Counted from the stretch's first letter, positions 1 to 6,568 are shown. The stretch: DNA of 8,042 nt from Lachnospiraceae bacterium (GCA_003520205.1 DOVG01000191.1:1-8042); one strand, 5' to 3'. Numbers and translations: made by a program. The notes: a model not told the origin generated them from the letters alone.

Positions 1-1
1 A

Positions 2-721
2 GAACTGGCTGAGAGAGCATATAAAGAAAACAGATTTGTTTTCACCGACTTTCTGGATATGTCGCAGCTCTCTTCTTTTTATGCGATGGAGCAGGAGTTG
101 AGATATGCCGGTACAAGTGTCTTCGGTGGAACAGATAATAGCGAGAGATGTATGATAAGATTTGGTTCTGCTGAAGCTTGTGGATATGAAGAAGACTTTC
201 CTATCGATATCCTTCATATCAGTCCTGTTCAGAAAAAGTTTTCTGATGCCCTTACGCATAGGGATTTTCTTGGTTCGGTGATAGGACTCGGTATAGATAG
301 AACCAAACTGGGAGATATACTGGTTAATGAAAATGAAGCTTACTTTTTTGTGGCGTCATCCATAGCTGATTATATAATAGATAGTCTGACGAAGGTAAAA
401 CATACAAATGTAACGGTTGAAAGATGCCTGTCACTTCCTGAAGAACTTGCTCCGAAATACTCCGAAGAAAGTGTAGTTGTCAGCAGTAACAGACTTGATG
501 CGATTATATCGAGAGTATACAATGTATCAAGAGAACAGACGATCAGATACATCTCAGAAGGAAGAGTTTTTGTGTGTGGAAGAGAGATACAGTCCTATTC
601 AAAGTCTCTTAAAGAGGGAGACACTGTATCAGTGAGAGGAAAAGGAAAGTTTATTTTCGAAGGTGAAGAAGGCATTACCAGGAAGAATAAGATGTATATT
701 AGAATTAAAAGATATATATAA
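2..721 (+). CDS. ylmH: YlmH-family S4 RNA-binding protein (5' end outside window)
   Basis: The reading frame is already open at the left edge: in-frame codons before the first visible ATG (59) encode ELAERAYKENRFVFTDFLD, which matches the N-terminal part of YlmH proteins, so the ATG at 59 is internal and the true start lies upstream. 239 residues are visible; the family is usually about 260, so roughly 20 are missing. Visible residues about 160 to 225 form an S4 RNA-binding domain (RLDAIISRVYNVSR, then GRVFVCGREI and LKEGDTVSVRGKGKF), followed by the typical basic tail (GITRKNKMYIRIKRY). In Bacillus subtilis YlmH binds the 50S subunit carrying stalled peptidyl-tRNA and supports ribosome-associated quality control. 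In many Firmicutes it sits in the division cluster with sepF and divIVA; here a translational GTPase follows after 15 bp, so the two are probably cotranscribed. Family assignment is firm; role in this organism is inferred. Confidence 0.9.
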   Translation, partial: ELAERAYKENRFVFTDFLDMSQLSSFYAMEQELRYAGTSVFGGTDNSERCMIRFGSAEACGYEEDFPIDILHISPVQKKFSDALTHRDFLGSVIGLGIDRTKLGDILVNENEAYFFVASSIADYIIDSLTKVKHTNVTVERCLSLPEELAPKYSEESVVVSSNRLDAIISRVYNVSREQTIRYISEGRVFVCGREIQSYSKSLKEGDTVSVRGKGKFIFEGEEGITRKNKMYIRIKRYI

Positions 722-736
722 GGATAAGTATTTGAA

Positions 737-3418
737 ATGAAGAAGTTGAGTTTAGGAATTCTGGCGCATGTTGATGCCGGTAAGACCACAATTACAGAAG
801 ACCTTTTGTATGATACTGGCATGATCAGGTCTATGGGAAGAGTCGATAATGGGGATGCCTTTCTGGACACGGGAGTACTGGAAAAGAAAAGGGGCGTCAC
901 TATTCTGTCTAAGCAGGCAATATGCAGACTGGGCAAAGAAAATGAACTAAGTAAATGCCCGGATGATGTAAAGATAACTATCATAGATACTCCGGGGCAT
1001 GTGGATTTTATCGGTGAAGCAGAGAGAGTGCTTGGAATTCTTGATGTGGCAGTGCTTCTTATAAGCGGACCGGATGGTGTGACAGCATCTACCAGACGAC
1101 TTGCGGGAATGCTTAAGAGTTACAAGGTTCCCTATTATGTATTTGTCAATAAGATGGATATGTGCCAGCGTTCAGAAGACGATATCATGTCAGAGCTTGG
1201 CAGCAGTCTGGGGGATGGTTTTGTAGCTTATGATGAAAACTTTTTAAATGATAAGCAGGAAGAAATAGCTTCACTCTCTGAGGATATGATTGAGAAATAT
1301 CTGGATACAGGAACTGTTATTTATGAAGATGTGAAGAAGCTGATTTTCTCGGGACGTCTCCATCCTGTAGTCTTTGGCTCAGCTCTTAAGAATACAGGCG
1401 TTGACAGACTTATTAATCTTATAACGCAGTATATTCCTGACATATCCTATAAAGAAAAGCTTTCCATGAAGATATTTAAGATAGGGTACGAAGATGGACA
1501 TAAGCTCGCCTTTGCGAAGATAACCGGTGGAAGCTTGTCAGTCAGAAGCGAAACAGGTGATGAGAGGCTGGCTGGTGAGAAGGTAAGCCAGATAAGATGC
1601 TATAATGGTGTAAGATTTGAGACGCAGGACAGGGCTGAACCGGGAGATGTAGTAACTCTGATCGGACTGGAAAGCGCATATGCCGGAATGGGTATAGGCG
1701 CTGAATATGATGAAGAAACGCCACTATGTCAGCCACTTCTTCGGTATGACCTGAAACTTCCGGATGATATGCCGCTCAGGGTATTTCTTCCGAAACTCAA
1801 GGAACTTGCATCAGAGGATCCTCTTCTCAGTCTTGAAACCATGGATGAAGACAGAGTCAGTGTATCCGTTATGGGTGACTTCCAGATGGAAATCCTGAAG
1901 GAAACCATTCTGGAAAGATTCGGGGTAGAAGTAGACTTTGTAAAAGGAAGCTTTGTTTATAAAGAAACGATTAAATATCCGGTTATAGGTTATGGACATT
2001 TCGAACCATTAAGGCATTATTCTGAAGTTCAGATTCTCATGGAACCTCTTCCGAGAGGGTGCGGTATAGAGGTTGCCAGTGAACTCAGTGTAAATGAACT
2101 GGAGATAAACTGGCAGAAGACCATACTTTCGACTATTTCCGAACATCTTCCTGTTGGAATTCTGACAGGTTCTATGCTTACAGATATCAGATTCACTCTG
2201 ATAGCAGGAAAAGCACATCTGAAACATACAGACAGTCAGGACTTTCGTGAAGCTGTAAGGCGTGCTGTGAGACAGGGACTAATGAAGACAGAAAGCATAC
2301 TGCTGGAACCGGAGTATGAATATGTGATAACACTTCCTTCAGAAAATGTAGGAAGAGTTATGACAGATATCTCTGAAATGGGTGGAAGTTGTACCGTGTC
2401 ATCAGATGGAGCTCTTACAGGAAAAGCACCTGCCAGATGTATAGCTGATTATCAGACTAAACTTACACAGTTTACTTCGGGAACAGGTACTATAGAACTG
2501 AAATATGCAGGATACAGAGACGTACCTGAAGATGTTATGACTGAAGTTATAGAAGATAAAGCATATGATCCTGATAGTGATAAGAATAATCCGTCAGGAA
2601 GTATCTTCTGTGCGCACGGAGCAGGATACTATGTTCCGTGGTTTGAGTGCGAGTCATATATGCATCTTCCCTCCAGAGAAAGTGAGTATCTTGGGACTAT
2701 AGAGGAGAGTGATGATGAAAGGCTTGCCAGAGAGGCTGAGCAGCTAAGACTTGCCAGACAGAGGTCAGATAAAGCCCTCTCTTTGGAAGAAGGGCTCCGG
2801 GCTATGGCTATGGGTACAGATGAGATAGACGATATTCTGAGAAGCGCTACTCATTCAAATGCCGGAAAAGAGAACAGACGAACGAAGAGAGTATATCTTA
2901 CAAAAAGCACTGTAAAGGCAGAGACAAGGGCGATGTCTTCTACTGGTAAATCCCGGAAGCTTCAGGTGGAAAAGAAAAGGTATCTTCTTGTGGATGGTTA
3001 TAATATAATACATGCATGGGAGTCGCTTAAGTCCATACTGGAGGATACAGGTGTAAGTAGAGACAGACAGTCGCTCAGCCTGGAAGCGGCCAGATATAAA
3101 CTTCTGGATATGATGTCCGAGTACAGGGCACTTAAAGGTACAGAGGTTATCGTTGTTTTCGATGCTTATAATGTAAGAGGGCATTTTACAGAGAAGATGG
3201 ACTATATGGGAGTTCATGTGGTATATACGAAGGAAGCAGAAACAGCAGATCAGTATATAGCAAGATTCACGCTGGAGAATTCAAAGAATCTTGATATAAC
3301 TGTAGCTACTTCTGATGGACTTGTTCAGCTGATTATCAGGGGTGAGAATTCTAAGATGCTCAGTGCCCGCCAGCTGGAGGATGATTTTAGAGGGATGAAA
3401 GAGGCGTTAGGCCTGTAG
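737..3418 (+). CDS. TetM-like translational GTPase fused to a Rae1/YacP-type NYN nuclease domain
   Basis: 893 residues, about 250 longer than TetM/TetO (about 640). The GTPase domain is complete: G1 AHVDAGKT (10-17), RGVTI (52-56), DTPGH (84-88), NKMD (138-141), GSALK (214-218). EF-G-like domains II to V follow to about residue 600, with domain IV around GKAHLKHTDSQDF (491-503) and domain V containing LPSENVGRVMTDI. A conserved-looking extension, SIFCAHGAGYYVPW (622-635), then a charged linker (about 650-745) lead to an NYN/PIN-like domain (about 748-893): LVDGYN with D753, FDAYN with D809, ETAD with D838, ATSD with D860, the acidic set of Rae1, which cuts mRNA in the ribosomal A site. Family knowledge predicts GTP-driven binding to the A-site side of the 70S ribosome; combined with the nuclease it suggests mRNA cleavage or rescue on stalled ribosomes. 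AAGGA at 720-724 overlaps the ylmH stop. Databases would probably label it tetracycline resistance; the loop needed for that is not conserved here. Confidence 0.9.
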   Translation: MKKLSLGILAHVDAGKTTITEDLLYDTGMIRSMGRVDNGDAFLDTGVLEKKRGVTILSKQAICRLGKENELSKCPDDVKITIIDTPGHVDFIGEAERVLGILDVAVLLISGPDGVTASTRRLAGMLKSYKVPYYVFVNKMDMCQRSEDDIMSELGSSLGDGFVAYDENFLNDKQEEIASLSEDMIEKYLDTGTVIYEDVKKLIFSGRLHPVVFGSALKNTGVDRLINLITQYIPDISYKEKLSMKIFKIGYEDGHKLAFAKITGGSLSVRSETGDERLAGEKVSQIRCYNGVRFETQDRAEPGDVVTLIGLESAYAGMGIGAEYDEETPLCQPLLRYDLKLPDDMPLRVFLPKLKELASEDPLLSLETMDEDRVSVSVMGDFQMEILKETILERFGVEVDFVKGSFVYKETIKYPVIGYGHFEPLRHYSEVQILMEPLPRGCGIEVASELSVNELEINWQKTILSTISEHLPVGILTGSMLTDIRFTLIAGKAHLKHTDSQDFREAVRRAVRQGLMKTESILLEPEYEYVITLPSENVGRVMTDISEMGGSCTVSSDGALTGKAPARCIADYQTKLTQFTSGTGTIELKYAGYRDVPEDVMTEVIEDKAYDPDSDKNNPSGSIFCAHGAGYYVPWFECESYMHLPSRESEYLGTIEESDDERLAREAEQLRLARQRSDKALSLEEGLRAMAMGTDEIDDILRSATHSNAGKENRRTKRVYLTKSTVKAETRAMSSTGKSRKLQVEKKRYLLVDGYNIIHAWESLKSILEDTGVSRDRQSLSLEAARYKLLDMMSEYRALKGTEVIVVFDAYNVRGHFTEKMDYMGVHVVYTKEAETADQYIARFTLENSKNLDITVATSDGLVQLIIRGENSKMLSARQLEDDFRGMKEALGL

Positions 3419-3439
3419 TTTTTCAGAGGAGGATTAGAT

Positions 3440-4504
3440 ATGCACCAGTTTAGATTACCATATCATCTCATAGTGGATGATGGAATATTTGGAAGGATTC
3501 CGGCTGTGATGGGGGATGTAATTCCAGGTATTGATAAAAAGAAAACCATAATAGTTACGGAAGCAAATCTAAAGAGTATATTTGGGTCAATTCTTGAGGG
3601 AATAGAAAAGAGCTTTCCTGATAGTGAGATGTATCTGATAGAGCAGGCATCATATGATAATGCGGTGGCTCTTGCCAAGTATATTACTATGAATGATATA
3701 AAAGTTGTTATTGGATTTGGCGGAGGAACAGTACTTGACCTTGCGAAGTTTGCTGCATTTGTAAGTAAAGCCCAGCTTATCTCTCTTCCAACAACACTAA
3801 GTAATGACAGCCTTGCTTCGCCGGTTGCTGTACTTGGAACAGAAGGTAAGGCAAGGAAGACATTTAAATGTACCATTCCTGACGCTATCCTTGTGGATGC
3901 AAGCGTAATAGTGGGGGCGCCTATCAGACAGCTTCTGTCAGGTATAGGAGATACTGTAAGTAAATATACAGCTTTAAATGACTGGAAGATAGCACATATA
4001 GCCGGTAAGGACTATGTAGATGATTTTGCTTATATGATATCCAAGATGGCATTTAACTCTATAGCATATAATGATATGAAGGAGCTGAAGAGTGTAGACT
4101 TCATAAAGAGACTGACACAGGCTCTTGTTATGGGCGGACTTGCTATGGAGATAGCAGGAACTTCCAGACCGAGCAGTGGTTCAGAACATTTATTCTGTCA
4201 CGCTCTCGAAGAGAATTTTGCAGAAGAGGTAAATGTGCCGCATGGCATAGCTGTTGCGATGGGAAGCTACGGAGCATGCAAATTCCAGAACAGGAATATA
4301 GCAAAGATAACAAGAATCATAAAAGAATATAGCATTCCGGTAGTTCCTTCGCAGTGGAATATAACAGAAGAAATATTTATAAAGGCATGGCAGGGAGCAG
4401 CGGCATCGCGTCCTGACAGATATACCATCTTAAATGAAACAGACCTTTCTGACGAAGTTCTAAGGAAACTCTATTATGAGATGGAAGATGTATTTGCAAA
4501 CTAA
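3440..4504 (+). CDS. sn-glycerol-1-phosphate dehydrogenase family protein (AraM/EgsA-like)
   Basis: 354 residues, the normal length for this branch of the iron-containing alcohol dehydrogenase superfamily. An N-terminal Rossmann-like part carries the NAD(P)-binding motif GFGGGTVLDLAK (92-103), followed by PTTLSNDSLASPVAV, a hallmark of glycerol-1-phosphate dehydrogenases. The C-terminal helical part has the metal site: D171 (SGIGDTVSK), H250 (SRPSSGSEH) and H268 (VPHG). Enzymes of this family reduce dihydroxyacetone phosphate to sn-glycerol-1-phosphate with NAD(P)H in the cytoplasm; in Archaea this starts ether-lipid synthesis and in Bacillus AraM feeds heptaprenylglyceryl phosphate. An excellent AGGAGG (3427-3432) stands 7 bases before the ATG. 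It lies 21 bp after the GTPase gene on the same strand, so it is probably the last gene of that operon, though no functional link is evident. Exact substrate is inferred from motifs; another polyol phosphate remains possible. Confidence 0.85.
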   Translation: MHQFRLPYHLIVDDGIFGRIPAVMGDVIPGIDKKKTIIVTEANLKSIFGSILEGIEKSFPDSEMYLIEQASYDNAVALAKYITMNDIKVVIGFGGGTVLDLAKFAAFVSKAQLISLPTTLSNDSLASPVAVLGTEGKARKTFKCTIPDAILVDASVIVGAPIRQLLSGIGDTVSKYTALNDWKIAHIAGKDYVDDFAYMISKMAFNSIAYNDMKELKSVDFIKRLTQALVMGGLAMEIAGTSRPSSGSEHLFCHALEENFAEEVNVPHGIAVAMGSYGACKFQNRNIAKITRIIKEYSIPVVPSQWNITEEIFIKAWQGAAASRPDRYTILNETDLSDEVLRKLYYEMEDVFAN

Positions 4505-4527
4505 CTGATGCAAAACTCTATTATGAG
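4466..4527. repeat. 15-bp direct repeat straddling a convergent gene junction
   Basis: The sequence AAACTCTATTATGAG occurs at 4466-4480, inside the last codons of the dehydrogenase gene, and again at 4513-4527, where it supplies the stop codon and last serine codon of the convergent histidine kinase gene. The offset is 47 bp, not a multiple of three. Similarity after the exact 15 bp is weak (GGAAG shared). It looks like a local duplication rather than a mobile-element footprint. Confidence 0.6.
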
Positions 4528-5795
4528 CGTGGGAAGGTGATGGTAATGCTAGTTCCACCTTCACTGCCTGCTTTGATATCAAGAGTTCCATCACACATCA
4601 TGGAAATGCGTTTTCGTACATTTTCAATTCCTAGATGAACTCTTTCGTCATCTGAAGGGATTGGACTATATCCCGGACCGGTATCTTCTACGGTCAGAAT
4701 GATTTTATCGCTGTCCTGTCTGGTTTTAACAAGAATATGTAGCGGAGGAAGCTCCGGATCAACGCCGTATTTTACGGCGTTTTCTACTATAGGCTGAAGA
4801 GTGAGCGGAGGAAGTGAGAAGGCTGTAACCGGTGTATCATAATCTATAAAAAGCAGCTTCTCATACCTTACCTTTTCTACCGCAAGGTAGGCTTTTGTAT
4901 GTTCCAGCTCTTCAGTAAATGCTATCAGTTCATTTCTTGCTATGGCATTCAGATTTTTTCTAAGATATGTATTGAAATCCCCGACAGTTTTCTGGGCTTT
5001 CTTGGGGTCCAGAACGCATAGATAATAAATGCTGGAAAGCGTATTATAGATGAAATGTGGACGCATCTGAAGCACCAGTATATTTGCCTGCTGACGGTTG
5101 ATTTCCTGTTGCTGGTCAATGATTATCTGTATCTGTTCTGTGATCAGGATTAAGAACATGATTATCGAAGCCGCAACTGTTCCTATGATTATAAAATAGA
5201 CTCCATAAAGAAACATCTGGATTATCATGGAGACAGCCGGAATGATGATGTATAGCAGCAGTGCTGTATATATTTTTTTCGAGAGTTTATTCTTTCTTCT
5301 GATGAGACCTATCAGAAGGGTTGCCATAATAAGAACTGTAGGAGCAAGAAGTACTGAATAGAAAGGTCCCCGGTGATAGGTGTTGTCATCTTCAAAATAA
5401 TAAATAAGCTTTGTGAACTGGGCTATTATAAGTAGTATGACATATATAATCCAGTGGGTAAGTACTGTATAGAATAGAATTCCGCGCATATGTTCTTCAG
5501 CAAAGTATAGAATTATCATAGTAAGAAGCGGCATAAGTATCGATGAAAACAGGGACTCGAAAAAGAGTGTTACTTTGGAAAAAATAGTATATTCAGGTCC
5601 CAGAAATATCAAAGAAGTATAATTCAGAAAGTTACATATAGAATATAAAAAAAGACACGAAAAAAGAAACATAAAGAAACGTTTTATCAAATTGTCTATA
5701 TTACGAATGACATAGGATATAGTAAAACCGAGAATAGAAACCACTATACCTGACAATGATATGGATATATTGATAGTATCTATAAAGCTTGCCAT
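4521..5795 (-). CDS. LytS/YehU-type membrane sensor histidine kinase (PF06580 class)
   Basis: 424 residues. The N-terminal half is very hydrophobic, with about seven membrane segments (roughly 7-30, 40-64, 77-98, 104-126, 144-165, 174-197, 199-218) and only short loops, so there is no separate extracellular sensor domain; the ligand may bind within the membrane part or at a short loop. A glutamine-rich stretch (QQQEINRQQ, 228-236) leads to the phosphoacceptor box LQMRPHFIYNTL with H247, typical of His_kinase PF06580. The ATPase part has the N box QPIVENAVKYG (N339), DTGPGY (D371) and LGIENVRKRI (G389). It autophosphorylates and passes phosphate to a partner regulator, here surely the gene just upstream, whose stop overlaps this start as TAATG. 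AGGGGG (5804-5809, minus strand) stands 8 bases before the ATG. Kinases of this class usually pair with LytTR regulators; this partner is of another type. Confidence 0.9.
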   Translation of the reverse strand: MASFIDTINISISLSGIVVSILGFTISYVIRNIDNLIKRFFMFLFSCLFLYSICNFLNYTSLIFLGPEYTIFSKVTLFFESLFSSILMPLLTMIILYFAEEHMRGILFYTVLTHWIIYVILLIIAQFTKLIYYFEDDNTYHRGPFYSVLLAPTVLIMATLLIGLIRRKNKLSKKIYTALLLYIIIPAVSMIIQMFLYGVYFIIIGTVAASIIMFLILITEQIQIIIDQQQEINRQQANILVLQMRPHFIYNTLSSIYYLCVLDPKKAQKTVGDFNTYLRKNLNAIARNELIAFTEELEHTKAYLAVEKVRYEKLLFIDYDTPVTAFSLPPLTLQPIVENAVKYGVDPELPPLHILVKTRQDSDKIILTVEDTGPGYSPIPSDDERVHLGIENVRKRISMMCDGTLDIKAGSEGGTSITITFPRS

Positions 5796-5797
5796 TA
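5793..5797 (-). promoter_or_regulatory. TAATG stop/start overlap coupling regulator and kinase
   Basis: The regulator's stop TAA (5797-5795) and the kinase's start ATG (5795-5793) share one base. With the purine-rich AGGGGG 8 bases upstream inside the regulator gene, this suggests translational coupling and a roughly matched supply of the two proteins. Confidence 0.75.
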
Positions 5798-6388
5798 TAT
5801 CAACCCCCTGACAGGATGTCTGAGTTTATTCAGCTGATTCTCTATATCTTCCAGCTGAACCGGTTTAACAAGGAAGCCACAGGCAGGAGTATCCCATGCG
5901 TTAAGTGCATAGTCCGGATAGCTGGTAAGAAAAATGATGTTCGTATGTGGATTTATCTCTATCAGTTTCTTTGAAAGTTCCAGTCCACTCTGTATTCCTA
6001 TCTCGATATCCAGAAAAGCAATAGATATATGTTTCTCATGGGCATAGTCAATCGCCTGGGAAAATCTGGTAAAACCTTTAATTTCAGCTTTCGGCATAGC
6101 CCATGAAAGAATAGGCATAGCTCCATCAATAAGAATTTCCTCGTCATCTACGATAATGACAACAGGTGCATCTACGTCACCCAGGTTCTCATTGCCATTT
6201 ACAAGATCAGAAACTTCCACATCAAAATAATCTGCAAGCATCCTGATAGTATTAATATCAGGAATTCGTCTTCCATTTTCCCAATTAGCGATACTGGATC
6301 TATCCACATTAAGTGAACTTGCCAGCTGCTGCTGGGATATTCTTCTGGCGTGCCTTAGTTCCTTTATCTTATTGCCTATTGACTCCAT
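5795..6388 (-). CDS. XRE helix-turn-helix / receiver-domain response regulator
   Basis: 197 residues in two domains. Residues about 7-62 are a Cro/CI-type (HTH_3) DNA-binding domain: IKELRHARRISQQQLASSLN, then the recognition helix region around RSSIANWENGRRIP, ending DVEVSDLVNG. Residues about 75-195 are a complete receiver domain: D81 and D82 (IVDDEE), phosphoacceptor D127 (IAFLDIE), T155 (IIFLTSYPDYA) and K175 (FLVKPV). The order is the reverse of ordinary regulators (receiver first, output last), and the output is a phage-repressor-like fold rather than LytTR, OmpR or LuxR. All residues needed for phosphorylation are present, so it is probably a true phospho-switch driven by the overlapping downstream kinase. 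AGAGG (6395-6399 on the minus strand) lies 6 bases before the ATG and supports this start. Likely targets are its own promoter and the divergent surface-protein gene, via the palindrome at 6452-6472 (inference). Confidence 0.88.
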   Translation of the reverse strand: MESIGNKIKELRHARRISQQQLASSLNVDRSSIANWENGRRIPDINTIRMLADYFDVEVSDLVNGNENLGDVDAPVVIIVDDEEILIDGAMPILSWAMPKAEIKGFTRFSQAIDYAHEKHISIAFLDIEIGIQSGLELSKKLIEINPHTNIIFLTSYPDYALNAWDTPACGFLVKPVQLEDIENQLNKLRHPVRGLI

Positions 6389-6419
6389 AAAATACCTCTG
6401 ATTATCAATATAAAAAGAG

Positions 6420-6446
6420 TTTATAGCCTAAATGTAAATAAATCAA
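6420..6446 (-). promoter_or_regulatory. Possible promoter of the XRE-receiver/kinase operon
   Basis: Read on the minus strand, TTGATT (6446-6441) and TATAAA (6425-6420) are separated by 15 bp, shorter than the usual 17. Transcription would begin near 6413, about 25 bases before the regulator's start codon. The short spacing makes this weak and might mean that an activator is needed; other AT-rich -10-like words lie nearby. Confidence 0.35.
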
Positions 6447-6451
6447 TCTTC

Positions 6452-6472
6452 AATGTGACATTTTGTCACATT
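6452..6472. promoter_or_regulatory. 21-bp palindrome, likely operator of the divergent region
   Basis: AATGTGACA (6452-6460) and TGTCACATT (6464-6472) are perfect 9-bp inverted arms around TTT. It lies between the divergent regulator and surface-protein genes, overlaps or abuts the -35 zone of the rightward promoter and ends 5 bp short of the leftward -35. Its centre (6462) is about 48 bp from both predicted transcription starts. No run of T follows, so it is not a terminator. The best candidate ligand is the XRE-receiver regulator encoded next door, since Cro/CI-type domains bind such dyads as dimers. It also fits the TnrA/GlnR pattern TGTNA-N7-TNACA, a competing explanation. Confidence 0.6.
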
Positions 6473-6497
6473 TGCATTAAAAAAATAAAAAAAATGT

Positions 6498-6503
6498 TAT
6501 AAT
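6498..6503 (+). promoter_or_regulatory. Extended -10 promoter of the surface-protein gene
   Basis: A consensus TATAAT preceded by TGT (TGTTATAAT, 6495-6503) gives an extended -10 element. The -35 zone is poor (CATTAA at 17 bp, or TTGCAT at 20 bp) and the spacer is a long A-tract. Transcription would begin near 6510, leaving a leader of about 108 bases. A weak -35 next to a palindrome is what one expects of an activator-controlled promoter. TTGACC at 6514-6519 offers an alternative -35 but has no good -10 at the right spacing. Confidence 0.5.
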
Positions 6504-6568
6504 TTCATCTGTATTGACCAATATTTTTAAGTATTTCATTTAAAAGAAAGAGGAAAATACTAAATTTA

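Noticed and set aside
59..61. ATG at 59 as the start of the first gene
   Set aside because: The frame is open to the window edge and the upstream codons encode family-typical YlmH sequence; no ribosome binding site stands before this ATG.
595..984. 129-codon open frame on the minus strand over the ylmH/GTPase junction
   Set aside because: It is a shadow of two well-supported genes on the other strand and has no family resemblance.
737..3418. A mobile tetracycline-resistance determinant of the Tet(M) type
   Set aside because: The protein is about 250 residues too long, its domain IV loop is not YSPVS-like, its codon use resembles its neighbours, and no mobile-element genes or tet leader peptide are present.
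3463..3876. 137-codon open frame on the minus strand in the dehydrogenase gene
   Set aside because: It is antisense to conserved dehydrogenase motifs and without its own signals.
6456..6470. CRP (cAMP receptor protein) site
   Set aside because: The half-sites TGTGA and TCACA are 7 bp apart rather than 6, and classical cAMP-CRP control is not expected in Clostridia.
6514..6545. Promoter with TTGACC as -35 for the surface gene
   Set aside because: No convincing -10 box lies 16-18 bp downstream; TTTAAA is 19 bp away. The extended TATAAT at 6498 is better.
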